A stretch of 64,000 bases of DNA from Bryobacteraceae bacterium. GTDB taxonomy: Bacteria; Acidobacteriota; Terriglobia; Bryobacterales; Bryobacteraceae. Both the position numbers and the translations under genes were made by a program. The stretch spans positions 1-64,000 of the forward strand of contig JAIEMJ010000011.1 of the NCBI GenBank assembly GCA_019752335.1. Direction: 5' to 3'. Under the pieces are notes generated by a model. The model was given only the letters and a program-made list of their open reading frames with translations, had not been told where the DNA came from and did no database searches. Numbering within the stretch: position 1 is the stretch's first letter; each line of letters starts with the position of its first letter. This document shows positions 42,650 to 51,416 of this stretch, in pieces.

Positions 42650-43366
42650 ATGTTTGGCATCGGCTATTGCAAATCCGGCCCCACCGACTACATCCTGCAC
42701 TTTTCTTCCGGCAGACTCGCCCGCGAAGGAGCGGGCCTTTCGTTCTTCTACCTTCAACCTGTCTCAAGCATCGTTTCGGTGCCTCTCGCCAGCGTTAACA
42801 TCCCGTTTGTTTTCAACGAGCCTACCTCTGACTTTCAATCGCTCACGGTCCAAGGACAATTAACCTACAGGATTGCTGATCCGAAGAAGGCCGCAGCCAT
42901 GCTGGACTTCACTTTGGACGCCAAGGGGCGCTACTCCAGCGACCATTATCAAGAACTTCCCGAACGGTTGGTCTACAGCTTGCAAACCTTGGCGCGCTCA
43001 GAAATTCAAAGTCTTCCACTTCGCCACGCCCTGGTCCATGGGGACGCCTTGGCGGCGCGGGCACTGGACCAACTGCGGGCCAGCCCGGAAGTAGCCCAGC
43101 TAGGCGTAGAAATTCTCAATCTGGCCATTCTTTCCGTGCGTCCTTCGCCGGAAATGGCAAAGGCCCTGGAAGCAGATGCGCGTGAGGCTCTCAATCGAGC
43201 GGCCGATGAAGCTGTGTATACTCGACGCAACGCAGCCATCGAGCAGGAACGCCGCATCAAGGAAAATGAACTCCAAACCGAGCTTCTGGTCCAATCTAAG
43301 CAGCGGGAATTGCACGAGTGCGAACTGGATGCGCAGATCGCACTGGAAAACAACGCGCCGCGTTGA
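42650..43366 (+). CDS. SPFH/Band 7 protein, N-terminal part (frameshifted)
   Basis: 238 residues in frame before a premature TGA. It belongs to the SPFH/Band 7 superfamily (stomatin/prohibitin-like scaffold proteins). The SPFH core runs from about residue 10 to 170 and includes VQGQLTYRIADPKKAAAMLD. An alpha-helical coiled-coil region (about 175-238) follows, rich in Glu/Arg. No N-terminal membrane helix is obvious, so it is probably cytosolic or peripheral, like the short YdjI-like SPFH group. Restoring one base near 43356 (AACAACGC read as AACAAACGC) continues the coiled coil into the next ORF for about 322 residues. AAGGAGA precedes the ATG. Confidence 0.75.
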   Translation: MFGIGYCKSGPTDYILHFSSGRLAREGAGLSFFYLQPVSSIVSVPLASVNIPFVFNEPTSDFQSLTVQGQLTYRIADPKKAAAMLDFTLDAKGRYSSDHYQELPERLVYSLQTLARSEIQSLPLRHALVHGDALAARALDQLRASPEVAQLGVEILNLAILSVRPSPEMAKALEADAREALNRAADEAVYTRRNAAIEQERRIKENELQTELLVQSKQRELHECELDAQIALENNAPR

Positions 43367-43617
43367 CAGATGAGAAGGTGGAAAATGAGCGCAAAGAGGC
43401 TGACAGCCGAGCCTATTCATTAAAGTCGATGCTCACCCCAGTCCAAGGGCTCGATTGGCGCATGTTGATGATGTTAAACCCACAAGGTGGAGACTCGCGC
43501 AACACTATCGCGATGGCGTTTCAGGAATTGGCCTCGAATGCGCAAAAGATTGGTGAGCTCAATATCTCGCCCGACTTACTGCGAACCCTGATGGGTACAA
43601 CGCCGTCCAAGAACTAG
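43318..43617 (+). CDS. C-terminal part of the SPFH protein (after frameshift)
   Basis: The real homologous part begins at about 43357. It reads as a direct continuation of the SPFH coiled coil (RAALTDEKVENERKEADSRA) and ends with a short C-terminal helix pair (TIAMAFQELASNAQKIGE). It lacks its own start signals. It is the second half of one frameshifted gene, and its stop lies 30 bases before the start of the NAD-kinase-like gene. Confidence 0.7.
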   Translation: MRTGCADRTGKQRAALTDEKVENERKEADSRAYSLKSMLTPVQGLDWRMLMMLNPQGGDSRNTIAMAFQELASNAQKIGELNISPDLLRTLMGTTPSKN

Positions 43618-43647
43618 TTGCAGAGGAGCAGACGAGAGGGCAAACCC

Positions 43648-44568
43648 GTGTACGAGAAGATTGTCTTAGTCACGCGTAAAACACGCTTGGACGAACTAGT
43701 GGAAAGATTCAACACTCGGGCGCAGGCGAAGTTCTATATTGAGCATGGAGGTGGAGATTTTTCCGCCTATGTGCTGGAATACGAAACCTATCAAGACTCC
43801 CTAGAAACAGTACGCCGAAACATCGAGATCGGGTTGAAGATTCAAGTGATGGACCGGTCCATGGTCCCCACATATCTTTTCTCCAAGCAAGACTTGATTG
43901 TCACCCTCGGACAAGACGGGTTGGTTGCGAACACCGCGAAATACGTGGCAGGACAACCTATTGTTGCCGTCAACCCAGATCCCGAGCGCTTCGACGGGAT
44001 CTTACTTCCGTTTTCGCCCGCTCACCTTGGCAAAACTCTGGAGAGGGTTTTGAATGGCAAGGAAACAATAGGCACCATCACCATGGCGCAGGCTCTATTG
44101 AAGGACGGGCAACGCCTAGTTGCCTTCAACGACCTGTTCATCGGTACAAAGAATCACGTTTCTGCGCGCTACCGGGTTGGTTTTGAGGACAAGCGTGAAA
44201 ATCAGTCTTCGAGCGGCATCATCGTTTCCACTGGCGCAGGCAGTACCGGTTGGCTTTCCTCCATCTTTAATGAAACGGCCGGCATCCTGTCGTTCCTCGG
44301 CGGGCCGGCAATCGTTCCGCTTCGCATGGCCTGGGATGAGCAGCGCCTCCTGTTCGTTGTTCGCGAACCATTTATCAGCCGCCATTCGGAAGCGGGGATT
44401 GTAGCCGGTTCCATATTGCCGAAGGCGCCCTTGACGGTGGAATCGCAAATGCCATCGGGCGGCGTGATCTTTTCCGATGGCGTGGAAGCCGACCATTTGG
44501 ATTTCAATTCCGGCGCGATCGCCGGCATCGGTATTGCCCCAGAGCGAGCCAACTTAGTTGTTGGATAA
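43648..44568 (+). CDS. NAD-kinase-like protein (divergent)
   Basis: A 306-residue protein with the NAD kinase fold pattern. The usual GGDG loop is GQDG here (88-91, Asp90 kept), followed by PIVAVNPDPERFDGILLPF, the NDLFIG element (161-166, NE replaced by ND), the glycine-rich STGAGSTGW (194-202) and the late FSDGVEAD strand. It may phosphorylate NAD, or bind NAD(P) without full activity. GTG 43648 is preferred, with AGAGGG 8 bases upstream; the frame opens at TTG 43618. Co-operonic with the SPFH and NrtR genes. Confidence 0.65.
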   Translation: MYEKIVLVTRKTRLDELVERFNTRAQAKFYIEHGGGDFSAYVLEYETYQDSLETVRRNIEIGLKIQVMDRSMVPTYLFSKQDLIVTLGQDGLVANTAKYVAGQPIVAVNPDPERFDGILLPFSPAHLGKTLERVLNGKETIGTITMAQALLKDGQRLVAFNDLFIGTKNHVSARYRVGFEDKRENQSSSGIIVSTGAGSTGWLSSIFNETAGILSFLGGPAIVPLRMAWDEQRLLFVVREPFISRHSEAGIVAGSILPKAPLTVESQMPSGGVIFSDGVEADHLDFNSGAIAGIGIAPERANLVVG

Positions 44569-44595
44569 AGAAGTTGTTCGTACAAAGGAAATTCC

Positions 44596-45234
44596 GTGAG
44601 CAGGCTCCTCGTAACTGTCGACATTGTTCTCTTCACTATCCGGGAACGCGTTCTCCATGTGCTCTTGATTCGCCGTTTGGCTAGGCCATTTGAAAACCGA
44701 TACGCTTTGCCCGGCGGCTTTGTGCTCGAAGACGAGTCTCTTGAAGCCGCAGCCGCTCGGGAACTGCGGGAAGAGGCCGGCGTTGAAAAGGTCTATCTAG
44801 AGCAGTTATACTCGTTTGGCGATCCGAAGCGGGATCCGCGCGGACGTGTGGTAACCGTCGCGTATTACGCCCTCGTGTCAGAAACGCAGCCTTTGCGCGC
44901 GGGTTCTGACGCTTCTGTTGCGGCATGGTTTCCCGTAGCTCAACTTCCAACGCTAGCCTTTGACCATCGAAAGATTGTCGAGTGCGCGCACCAGCGCATT
45001 CGAAACAAACTGGACTACACTAACGTTGGCTTTGAGCTTTTGCCAGAAATGTTTACGCTCGGCGATCTTCAACTCGTCCACGAAGCCATTGTTGGGCAGG
45101 CCTTAGACAAACGAAACTTCCGCCGCAAGATTACGCAGAAGGCAATCGTCAAACCGCTCAAGGAATGGAGAAAGACTGGCAGAAAGCCCGCTCAACTCTT
45201 CCGATTCAGCGACGAAGTCGGCCATATTCACTGA
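44596..45234 (+). CDS. NrtR-family Nudix transcriptional regulator
   Basis: A 212-residue protein with the NrtR architecture: an N-terminal Nudix domain and a C-terminal winged helix. The Nudix box at 41-63 (G, five residues, Glu48, then REL..EEAGV) is complete. The C-terminal MFTLGDLQLVHEAIVGQALD followed by KRNFRRKI is the NrtR DNA-binding signature. NrtR proteins repress NAD-related genes and respond to ADP-ribose. GTG 44596 has an AAGGAA Shine-Dalgarno. The neighbours and the promoter palindromes make autoregulation of this operon likely. Confidence 0.82.
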   Translation: MSRLLVTVDIVLFTIRERVLHVLLIRRLARPFENRYALPGGFVLEDESLEAAAARELREEAGVEKVYLEQLYSFGDPKRDPRGRVVTVAYYALVSETQPLRAGSDASVAAWFPVAQLPTLAFDHRKIVECAHQRIRNKLDYTNVGFELLPEMFTLGDLQLVHEAIVGQALDKRNFRRKITQKAIVKPLKEWRKTGRKPAQLFRFSDEVGHIH

Positions 45235-45342
45235 CCAATCGGCGGGCAGGCTGCGGGGGACGAGGGGCTCAAAAGCCATCGAATGGCATATTGATTTGGG
45301 CAAGAACGAGATTTCAGTGGGGAAGACTCGGTCACTACCTGC

Positions 45343-45360
45343 TGCGGGCTGAAGCCCGCA
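45343..45360. repeat. Short palindromic hairpin TGCGGGCT/AGCCCGCA
   Basis: Perfect 8-bp arms (45343-45350 and 45353-45360) around GA, just upstream of the DUF1501 gene end. The compact GC-rich shape resembles REP-type palindromes, so a REP-like element or a terminator for the inserted operon is plausible. Only one copy is visible in this window. Confidence 0.45.
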
Positions 45361-45378
45361 ACCACGCCCCACAGCTTC

Positions 45379-46749
45379 CTACGCCAGTATCTCTCGCACG
45401 ACGTTCCCATGCACGTCGGTGAGGCGCATGTCGCGGCCGCTGTAGCGGTAGGTGAGGCGCTTGTGATCGAGCCCCAGCAGATGCAGCATCGTCGCATGCA
45501 GGTCATGCACGTGGACCTTATTCTCCACGGCGAAGTAACCGTAGTCGTCGGTGGCGCCGTGGACGATGCCCGGCTTGATGCCGCCGCCGGCCAGCCACAT
45601 CGTGAAGCCGTAGGGATTGTGGTCACGGCCGATGGAGGCGGCGGAAGCGTTGTCGCCCATTTGCGCGCAGGGCGTGCGGCCGAATTCCCCGCCCCAAATG
45701 ACGAGCGTTTGGTCCAGCAGTCCGCGCGACTTCAGGTCCTTCAGCAAACCGGCGATCGGCCGGTCGACGGCGCGGGCGTTAATGCGATGGCCTTTTTCCA
45801 GGCCGCTGTGCTGGTCCCAACGGTCCAGCCCGGTGCGGGGCGGCGTCAGCAATTCGATGAAGCGGACCCCGCGTTCCACCAGGCGCCTAGCCAGTAAGCA
45901 CTCGCGTCCGAACTCAGCCGTGTCGGTTTCGTCGAGCCCGTACAGCGCGCGCGTGGCGTTGCTCTCTTGCCGTAAGTCCAGCAACTCCGGCACCGCGCTC
46001 TGCATGCGGAAGGCGAGTTCGTAATTGCGGATGGTCGCGTCCATCTCGCTCACTTCGCCGAAGCGGGCGACGACTCCGGGATTCAGTTTCGCCAGCAAGG
46101 CGAGCTTCTGGCGCTGCGCGGCGGCTTCGCGCTCCGGCGGCTGCAAGTCGGCGACGGGGTGGTCGCCTTTGCGAAAGACGGTGCCCTGATAGCTGGCGGG
46201 CAGAAAGCCACTGCCGAAGCAATCGATGCCGCCGGGCGGGATGAGTCCGCTTTCGAGCACGATGAAGCCCGGCAGATTCTGGCTTTCCGAACCCAAGCCG
46301 TAGTTCACCCAGGCCCCCATACTGGGCCGGCCTTGAAAGCCGGAGCCCGAATGCATGAAGTAATTCGCGGCGGTGTGCTCAGAGTGGTCCGCCACCATGG
46401 AGCGAATGACGCACAGGTCATCGACGCAAGTACCGATTTCGGGAAACAGTTCGCTGACGGGCGTGCCGCTTTGGCCGTACCGTTTGAATTCGTAGGGCGA
46501 GCCGAAGATCTGATCGCTGATGTTGAAGACCGTGGTGGGCGGCTTGAAGGGCAGCGTCTGGCCGTGCTCGGCGCGCAGGCGGGGCTTGGGGTCAAACGAA
46601 TCCATCTGCGAGGGGCCGCCGTCCATGTAGAGGTAGATGACGGACTTCGCCTTCGCGGGAAAGTGCGCCCCGCGCGCAAGCATTTGCAGCAGAGCCAGCC
46701 CGCCGAAGCCATTGGCCGCGCGGCAGAGAAAGTCGCGTCTACGGTACAT
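45379..46749 (-). CDS. Tat-exported DUF1501 protein
   Basis: A 456-residue protein of the DUF1501 family (sulfatase-fold relatives, function unresolved). The Tat signal (MYRRRDFLCRAANGFGGLAL) precedes SVIYLYMDGGPSQMDSFDPK and, later, WGGEFGRTPCAQ and GRDHNPYGFTMWLAGGG, all family marks. ATG 46749 overlaps the PSD1 stop by 11 bases; the longer frame to 46932 lies in PSD1 sequence and is not credible. DUF1501 and PSD1 pairs occur in planctomycetes and acidobacteria, often near sulfatases, and this gene was once coupled to the sulfatase at 41046-42404. Confidence 0.85.
   Translation of the reverse strand: MYRRRDFLCRAANGFGGLALLQMLARGAHFPAKAKSVIYLYMDGGPSQMDSFDPKPRLRAEHGQTLPFKPPTTVFNISDQIFGSPYEFKRYGQSGTPVSELFPEIGTCVDDLCVIRSMVADHSEHTAANYFMHSGSGFQGRPSMGAWVNYGLGSESQNLPGFIVLESGLIPPGGIDCFGSGFLPASYQGTVFRKGDHPVADLQPPEREAAAQRQKLALLAKLNPGVVARFGEVSEMDATIRNYELAFRMQSAVPELLDLRQESNATRALYGLDETDTAEFGRECLLARRLVERGVRFIELLTPPRTGLDRWDQHSGLEKGHRINARAVDRPIAGLLKDLKSRGLLDQTLVIWGGEFGRTPCAQMGDNASAASIGRDHNPYGFTMWLAGGGIKPGIVHGATDDYGYFAVENKVHVHDLHATMLHLLGLDHKRLTYRYSGRDMRLTDVHGNVVREILA
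45383..45437. repeat. 55-bp direct repeat, right copy flanking the SPFH module
   Basis: The functional copy, encoding the C-terminus of the intact DUF1501 gene. It matches 42408-42462 at 52 of 55 positions. Confidence 0.85.
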
Positions 46750-49327
46750 AGAGAAACTCCGGCGAATTGAAGAGCACGTGGGCGAAACCGGCGAGCGTGC
46801 CGCCTTGGCGCAGATACTCCCGCGCTTCGGCCTGCTCGCGCGCATCGGGCGGACGGCTGAAGGCCTCCTGGTACATCTGCGCGACGGGATCCTTTGCGCC
46901 GCTGACGCGGGCTGCCCAGCGCGCGGCTTCACCCAGCACGAATTCGTTATTCATCAGCATCAGCGCCTGCGTGGGCACGGTGCTTTGATTGCGCGCGCCG
47001 ATCGTCGAAATGGGCAGCGGGTAGTCGAAGGCGAGAAACAGCGGCGTGAGGAAATTCCGGCGCACCTCGATATAGATGCTGCGCCGGCCGGCGCCATCGA
47101 GCGGCCCGGACTTCGGCTTGCCACGCCCAATCTGGTAGGCGCTTACATAAGGGGTCACGCTGGGGCCGTACATCTGGCGGTCCAAGGTGCCCGAGACAGC
47201 CAGCATGGCGTCGCGAATCGCCTCGGCCTCTAGCCGGCGCACGGGATAGTGATGCAAGAGCTCATTGCGCGGATCGGCCTTGGCGGCGGCGGGATCCTCG
47301 CGGCTGCTCATGCGGTACGCCGCCGAGAGCACGATTTCACGCTGCAGGCGCTTGGTGCTCCAGCCATCGGCGATGAAGCGTGCGGCGAGCGTGTCCAGCA
47401 ATTCGCGATGCTCGGGGCGTTCACCCGTCAGGCCAAAGTTGTCAACGCTGCGCGCCAGCCCTTCTCCGAAATGATGGCGCCAAATGCGGTTGACGTAGAC
47501 GCGGGCCAACAGCGCTGACGCATCGTGAGTGAGCCATTGCGCCAGCTCCAAACGTCCACTACCCGTGAGCGCGGGCTGTTGGCCGGGCGTGATCACTTGC
47601 AGAAAATGGCGCGGCACCGGTTCGCCCAAATTCTGATGGCTGCCGCGAATGTGCAGCTTCGTATCCTGCGCGCTCTCATCCCACGCCACCATCCCAAACG
47701 TGGATGGCGGAATCGACGGCTGCGGCCGGGGAGCCTCCCACACCGCGGGCTCTTCTTCGCTGACCGGCGGCGGATCTTTCTCTTCCGAGAAGACGATGGC
47801 GTCCACCGCCACTTGCCCCGTGCGCGACCGGTCCACGATCTCGAAATAGCAGGTGCGCCCATAAGGCAACGTCATGCGATGCGTCACCCACTCGAACTTG
47901 CCTTGGCCTTTGCCCAAGTAGTGCAGGCTCTTGTACTCGTCGGCCACCAACGTCACCCGCACCGGTTCGCGCTCCGCCAGGTCCTTGTTGCCCTGGCTCG
48001 CATTCAACCGGATGTGGACGTAGTGATTGGGCATGCGAAACTTGCGCGAGATCAGCGAGCCCGTGAGTTCGCTGGCGCCACGACCGGCCGAATCTACCAC
48101 TCCCTCGCGCGGACCCAGTGCGAAGGCTTCACCGCTCGCGTGCCACGCATTGCGGCTCAGGTCGTCGAAGTCCTCCCAGAGCGTTTCGCCAGGCCGCAAC
48201 TGAATCTTCGCGCGCCCCGGGCGGCGCGCGACGGGCGCGACTTGCAGATGGGCGGCATGAATGGCCGCGACTTGCGCGGGCGAATCCACCACCACTTCGC
48301 GCATGCCGGTGGAATGCAGAACGCCCGCCAAGCCGTAGTAATCGCGGGTCGGCACGGGATCGAACTTATGATCGTGGCAGCGCGCGCAGGCCACCGTAAG
48401 CCCCAGAAAGGCCTTGTTGAGGACGTCGATCTGGTTATCCACGCCGTCCGCTTTGCTCTTCACCGAGTCAGTCGCGCTGTTGAGCACTTCGCCGAACCAG
48501 TAGAAGCTGGTCGCCAACGGTGACTCTAGAAACTTGCCGTCCGCCGACACGCGCGGCTTCGCCAGCAGGTCCCCCGCCACGTGCTCTTCGACGAAACGGT
48601 TGAACGGCAAATCGTCATTCATGGCCCGAATCACGTAGTCGCGATACTGCCAGGCATCCAGCTTGCTGTTGTCGTACTCGTGGCCGTTGGTCTCGGCGAA
48701 GCGCACCAGATCCAGCCAATGCCGCGCCCAACGTTCACCGTAGTGCGGCGAAGCGAGCAATCGGTCAACCACGGACTCGTGCGAGGCCCCGGCCAGAAAG
48801 GCGTCTACCTCGGCCTTCGTCGGCGGCAGACCCGTCAGATCAAAGGTCACGCGCCGCAGCCAGGCGCGCCGCGAGGCTTCGGGCGCCGTCGCCAAGCCCT
48901 TGGCCTGCCGCTTGGCTGCGAGGAAACGGTCAATGCTGTCGCGCGATGGCGTCGCGGGCAGCGGCTGAAAGGACCAGAACTTGCGTCCGCGCGCCAGATC
49001 CAGGCCGGGCTTCACGGGCGCCGCGTTAACCGCCGGACGGGGATCGGGAGCGCCGCGCTCAATCCAGGCGCGGAAGTCCGCGATCACGGCGTCCGGCAGC
49101 TTGCCGGTGGGTGGCATGCGCAGTCGCAGGTCAGTGTAGGAAATGGCCTGGAGTAACTTCTGCGTGATGTGCGGCGCGGGCGCGTCCAGCCGCAGGCCGG
49201 CCTTGGGCTCGCTCACTTGGGCGCTGTGGCAGCCGTAACACTTCTCCGCCAGCACCGGCCGGATGCGTTGTTCGAAGAATTCGTCGGCCAGGAGGACGGA
49301 CGGAAAAAGCAGAATGAACCGCAGCAT
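46739..49327 (-). CDS. PSD1 (DUF1549/DUF1553) cytochrome-c-like protein
   Basis: An 862-residue exported protein. The signal peptide precedes an N-terminal single CxxCH heme motif (CYGCHSAQ, in a PSC1-like domain), then DUF1549 (WARHWLDLVRFAETNGHEYD), a carbohydrate-binding-like insertion (about 370-540) and DUF1553 (about 570-860). The order and length fit planctomycete-type PSD1 proteins. It forms a coupled pair with DUF1501. A role in periplasmic polysaccharide breakdown is usually inferred, and its mechanism is unknown. Confidence 0.87.
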   Translation of the reverse strand: MLRFILLFPSVLLADEFFEQRIRPVLAEKCYGCHSAQVSEPKAGLRLDAPAPHITQKLLQAISYTDLRLRMPPTGKLPDAVIADFRAWIERGAPDPRPAVNAAPVKPGLDLARGRKFWSFQPLPATPSRDSIDRFLAAKRQAKGLATAPEASRRAWLRRVTFDLTGLPPTKAEVDAFLAGASHESVVDRLLASPHYGERWARHWLDLVRFAETNGHEYDNSKLDAWQYRDYVIRAMNDDLPFNRFVEEHVAGDLLAKPRVSADGKFLESPLATSFYWFGEVLNSATDSVKSKADGVDNQIDVLNKAFLGLTVACARCHDHKFDPVPTRDYYGLAGVLHSTGMREVVVDSPAQVAAIHAAHLQVAPVARRPGRAKIQLRPGETLWEDFDDLSRNAWHASGEAFALGPREGVVDSAGRGASELTGSLISRKFRMPNHYVHIRLNASQGNKDLAEREPVRVTLVADEYKSLHYLGKGQGKFEWVTHRMTLPYGRTCYFEIVDRSRTGQVAVDAIVFSEEKDPPPVSEEEPAVWEAPRPQPSIPPSTFGMVAWDESAQDTKLHIRGSHQNLGEPVPRHFLQVITPGQQPALTGSGRLELAQWLTHDASALLARVYVNRIWRHHFGEGLARSVDNFGLTGERPEHRELLDTLAARFIADGWSTKRLQREIVLSAAYRMSSREDPAAAKADPRNELLHHYPVRRLEAEAIRDAMLAVSGTLDRQMYGPSVTPYVSAYQIGRGKPKSGPLDGAGRRSIYIEVRRNFLTPLFLAFDYPLPISTIGARNQSTVPTQALMLMNNEFVLGEAARWAARVSGAKDPVAQMYQEAFSRPPDAREQAEAREYLRQGGTLAGFAHVLFNSPEFLYVP

Positions 49328-49362
49328 GCCGTATCAATTATGTCATCGTAAGCTGGAGACAT

Positions 49363-50229
49363 ATGCGTTGCGCCATCATCGGTGCGGGGATGGCAGGCAT
49401 CGCCGCCGCTCGCGGACTTCTTCAGGCTGGCTGTCAGCCCGTCCTCTTCGACAAAGGACAACGCCCCGGCGGCCGCATGGCCACGCGACGCCTGGGCGGC
49501 GGCACGCTCGATTCGGGCGCTCAATTCTTCACCGCCCACCACCCGGACTTTCAGGCTTGCATCCAAGCATGGCAATCCGCCGGACTCGTCGCGCGCTGGG
49601 AGTTGCCCGGCGACGGCGAATACGTGCGCTACCGCGGAACCCGCGGCATGAACGCCGTTGCGCGCGAATGGGCCTCGGGCCTGACGATCCATACCGGCGT
49701 CCGCATCGAGCGACTGGAAGCCGTGGCACGGGGCTGGCGCATCAACGGCGAGGACTTCGACGCCGCCATCCTCACGCCACCGGTCCCGCAAGCGCTCGAG
49801 CTCATGGGCCAGCGAGAGCATCCGGTGTTGGGGGTGATCGCGTATGAACCCTGCCTCGCGGTGCTCGCGATCCCGGCTGGGCCTTTGGTGTTGCCGCCGG
49901 CTTCGGGAGACATCGCCTTCCTCGCCGATAACCAGGCCAAAGGCATCTCCGCCGTAGCCGCGGTGACCCTGCACGCCACCGGCGCCTACAGCCAGGAGCA
50001 TTGGGATGACGCCGAAGCGCCGGCCAGTCTGCTGCGGCAAGCTGGGATTTCCGCTACAGAGATTTACTTGCATCGCTGGAAGTATGCGAAGGCGGTGGTG
50101 GTCCACGGCGAGTCCTGCTACCGGGAACCCAGCGGTCCGCCGCTGGTCTACGCGGGAGACGGCTTCGCCGGGCCGCGCGTGGAAGGCGCGGTGCTTTCGG
50201 GCTGGGCCGCCGCTAAGGCAATCTTGTAA
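49363..50229 (+). CDS. Renalase-like FAD-dependent oxidoreductase
   Basis: A 288-residue FAD enzyme with the dinucleotide-binding motif IIGAGMAGIAAARGL at the N-terminus and the renalase-type second motif GQRPGGRMATRR. The C-terminal VYAGDGFAGPRVEGAVLSGW closes the FAD site. Bacterial renalases oxidise off-target dihydro-NAD isomers; whether this one does so is inference. GGAG lies 5 bases before the ATG. It diverges from the PSD1 gene over 35 bp. Confidence 0.8.
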   Translation: MRCAIIGAGMAGIAAARGLLQAGCQPVLFDKGQRPGGRMATRRLGGGTLDSGAQFFTAHHPDFQACIQAWQSAGLVARWELPGDGEYVRYRGTRGMNAVAREWASGLTIHTGVRIERLEAVARGWRINGEDFDAAILTPPVPQALELMGQREHPVLGVIAYEPCLAVLAIPAGPLVLPPASGDIAFLADNQAKGISAVAAVTLHATGAYSQEHWDDAEAPASLLRQAGISATEIYLHRWKYAKAVVVHGESCYREPSGPPLVYAGDGFAGPRVEGAVLSGWAAAKAIL

Positions 50230-50240
50230 CCCGGTGAGCC

Positions 50241-51410
50241 TTACTTGTAAGCGGCAATACCGGTGACACGTTCGCCGATCACTAGCGTATGAATATGGTC
50301 GGTGCCTTCGTAAGTCTTCACCGTTTCGAGGTTACACAAATGGCGCATGATCGGATATTCGTCCATGATGCCGTTGCCGCCGAGTAAGTCGCGCGAGAGG
50401 CGGGCGCATTCGAGCGCGATGGCGACGTTATTCTGCTTCAGCATCGAGATGTGCGCCGGTTCCAACTTACCTTTGTCCTTCAAACGGCCACACTGTAAAG
50501 CCAGTAACTGCCCCTTGGTGATTTCGGTAATCATCCAGGCCAATTTCTCTTGCACCAACTGATGGCCGGCGATGGGTTTGTCGTCGAACTGCTTGCGCAG
50601 CATCGTGTATTGGCGCGCGGTCTCGTAGCAGTCCATGGCCGCGCCGAGCACACCCCAACCGATACCGTGCCGGGCTTGCGACAGGCAACCCAGCGGACCC
50701 TTCAAGCCCTTCACGTTCGGCAGCATGTTCGCGGCCGGAATGCGGCAGTCCGCAAAGGCCAGGCTCGACGTCACCGACGCGCGCATCGAGAGTTTTCCGT
50801 GAATATCGGAGGTGGCGTAACCGGGGGTGCCGGCCTCTACCAGGAAGCCGCGAATGCCTTCGTCGGTGCGCGCCCAGACGATGGCGATCTCCGCGACGCC
50901 GCCGTTCGTGATCCAAGTCTTTTCGCCATTCAGCACCCAGTGCGCGCCATCGCGCACGGCCTTGGTGAGCATGCCCGCGGGATTCGAGCCGTAGCCGGGC
51001 TCGGTGAGGCCGAAGCAGCCAATCGACTTCCCTGATTGCAGCCGCGGCAGCCAATGCTGCTTCTGCTCCTCGCTGCCGTAGGCGAAGATTGGGTACATGA
51101 CGAGCGCGCCTTGCACCGAGACGAAGCTGCGCAGGCCCGAGTCACAACGTTCGATCTCCTGCATGATCAGGCCATACTCGACGTTGCTCATCCCGGCGCA
51201 GCCATAGCCTTCCAGATTGGCGCCGAAGAAGCCGAGTTCGCCCATTTCGGGAATCAATTCCTTGGGAAAACGTCCATCGCGATAGCAATCGCGAATCAGG
51301 GGCATCGCGCGATCCTCAATGAACTGGCGCGTGGTCTGGCGGACGAGAAGCTCCTGCTCATTGAAGAGGGAGTCGATTTGTAGGTAGTCAACACCGGCGA
51401 AACGGGGCAT
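50241..51410 (-). CDS. Acyl-CoA dehydrogenase (glutaryl-CoA dehydrogenase-like)
   Basis: A 389-residue flavoenzyme of the acyl-CoA dehydrogenase fold, oxidising acyl-CoA at the alpha-beta bond. FAD/substrate patterns such as GCFGLTEPGYGSNP and WITNGG are visible, and the catalytic Glu region is ETVKTYEGTDHIH near residue 370. The close resemblance to glutaryl-CoA dehydrogenase suggests that activity, without proof. It starts 7 bases after the RND pump gene stop, so it may be read through from the efflux operon despite having no clear Shine-Dalgarno. Confidence 0.87.
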   Translation of the reverse strand: MPRFAGVDYLQIDSLFNEQELLVRQTTRQFIEDRAMPLIRDCYRDGRFPKELIPEMGELGFFGANLEGYGCAGMSNVEYGLIMQEIERCDSGLRSFVSVQGALVMYPIFAYGSEEQKQHWLPRLQSGKSIGCFGLTEPGYGSNPAGMLTKAVRDGAHWVLNGEKTWITNGGVAEIAIVWARTDEGIRGFLVEAGTPGYATSDIHGKLSMRASVTSSLAFADCRIPAANMLPNVKGLKGPLGCLSQARHGIGWGVLGAAMDCYETARQYTMLRKQFDDKPIAGHQLVQEKLAWMITEITKGQLLALQCGRLKDKGKLEPAHISMLKQNNVAIALECARLSRDLLGGNGIMDEYPIMRHLCNLETVKTYEGTDHIHTLVIGERVTGIAAYK

Positions 51411-51416
51411 GCACTT

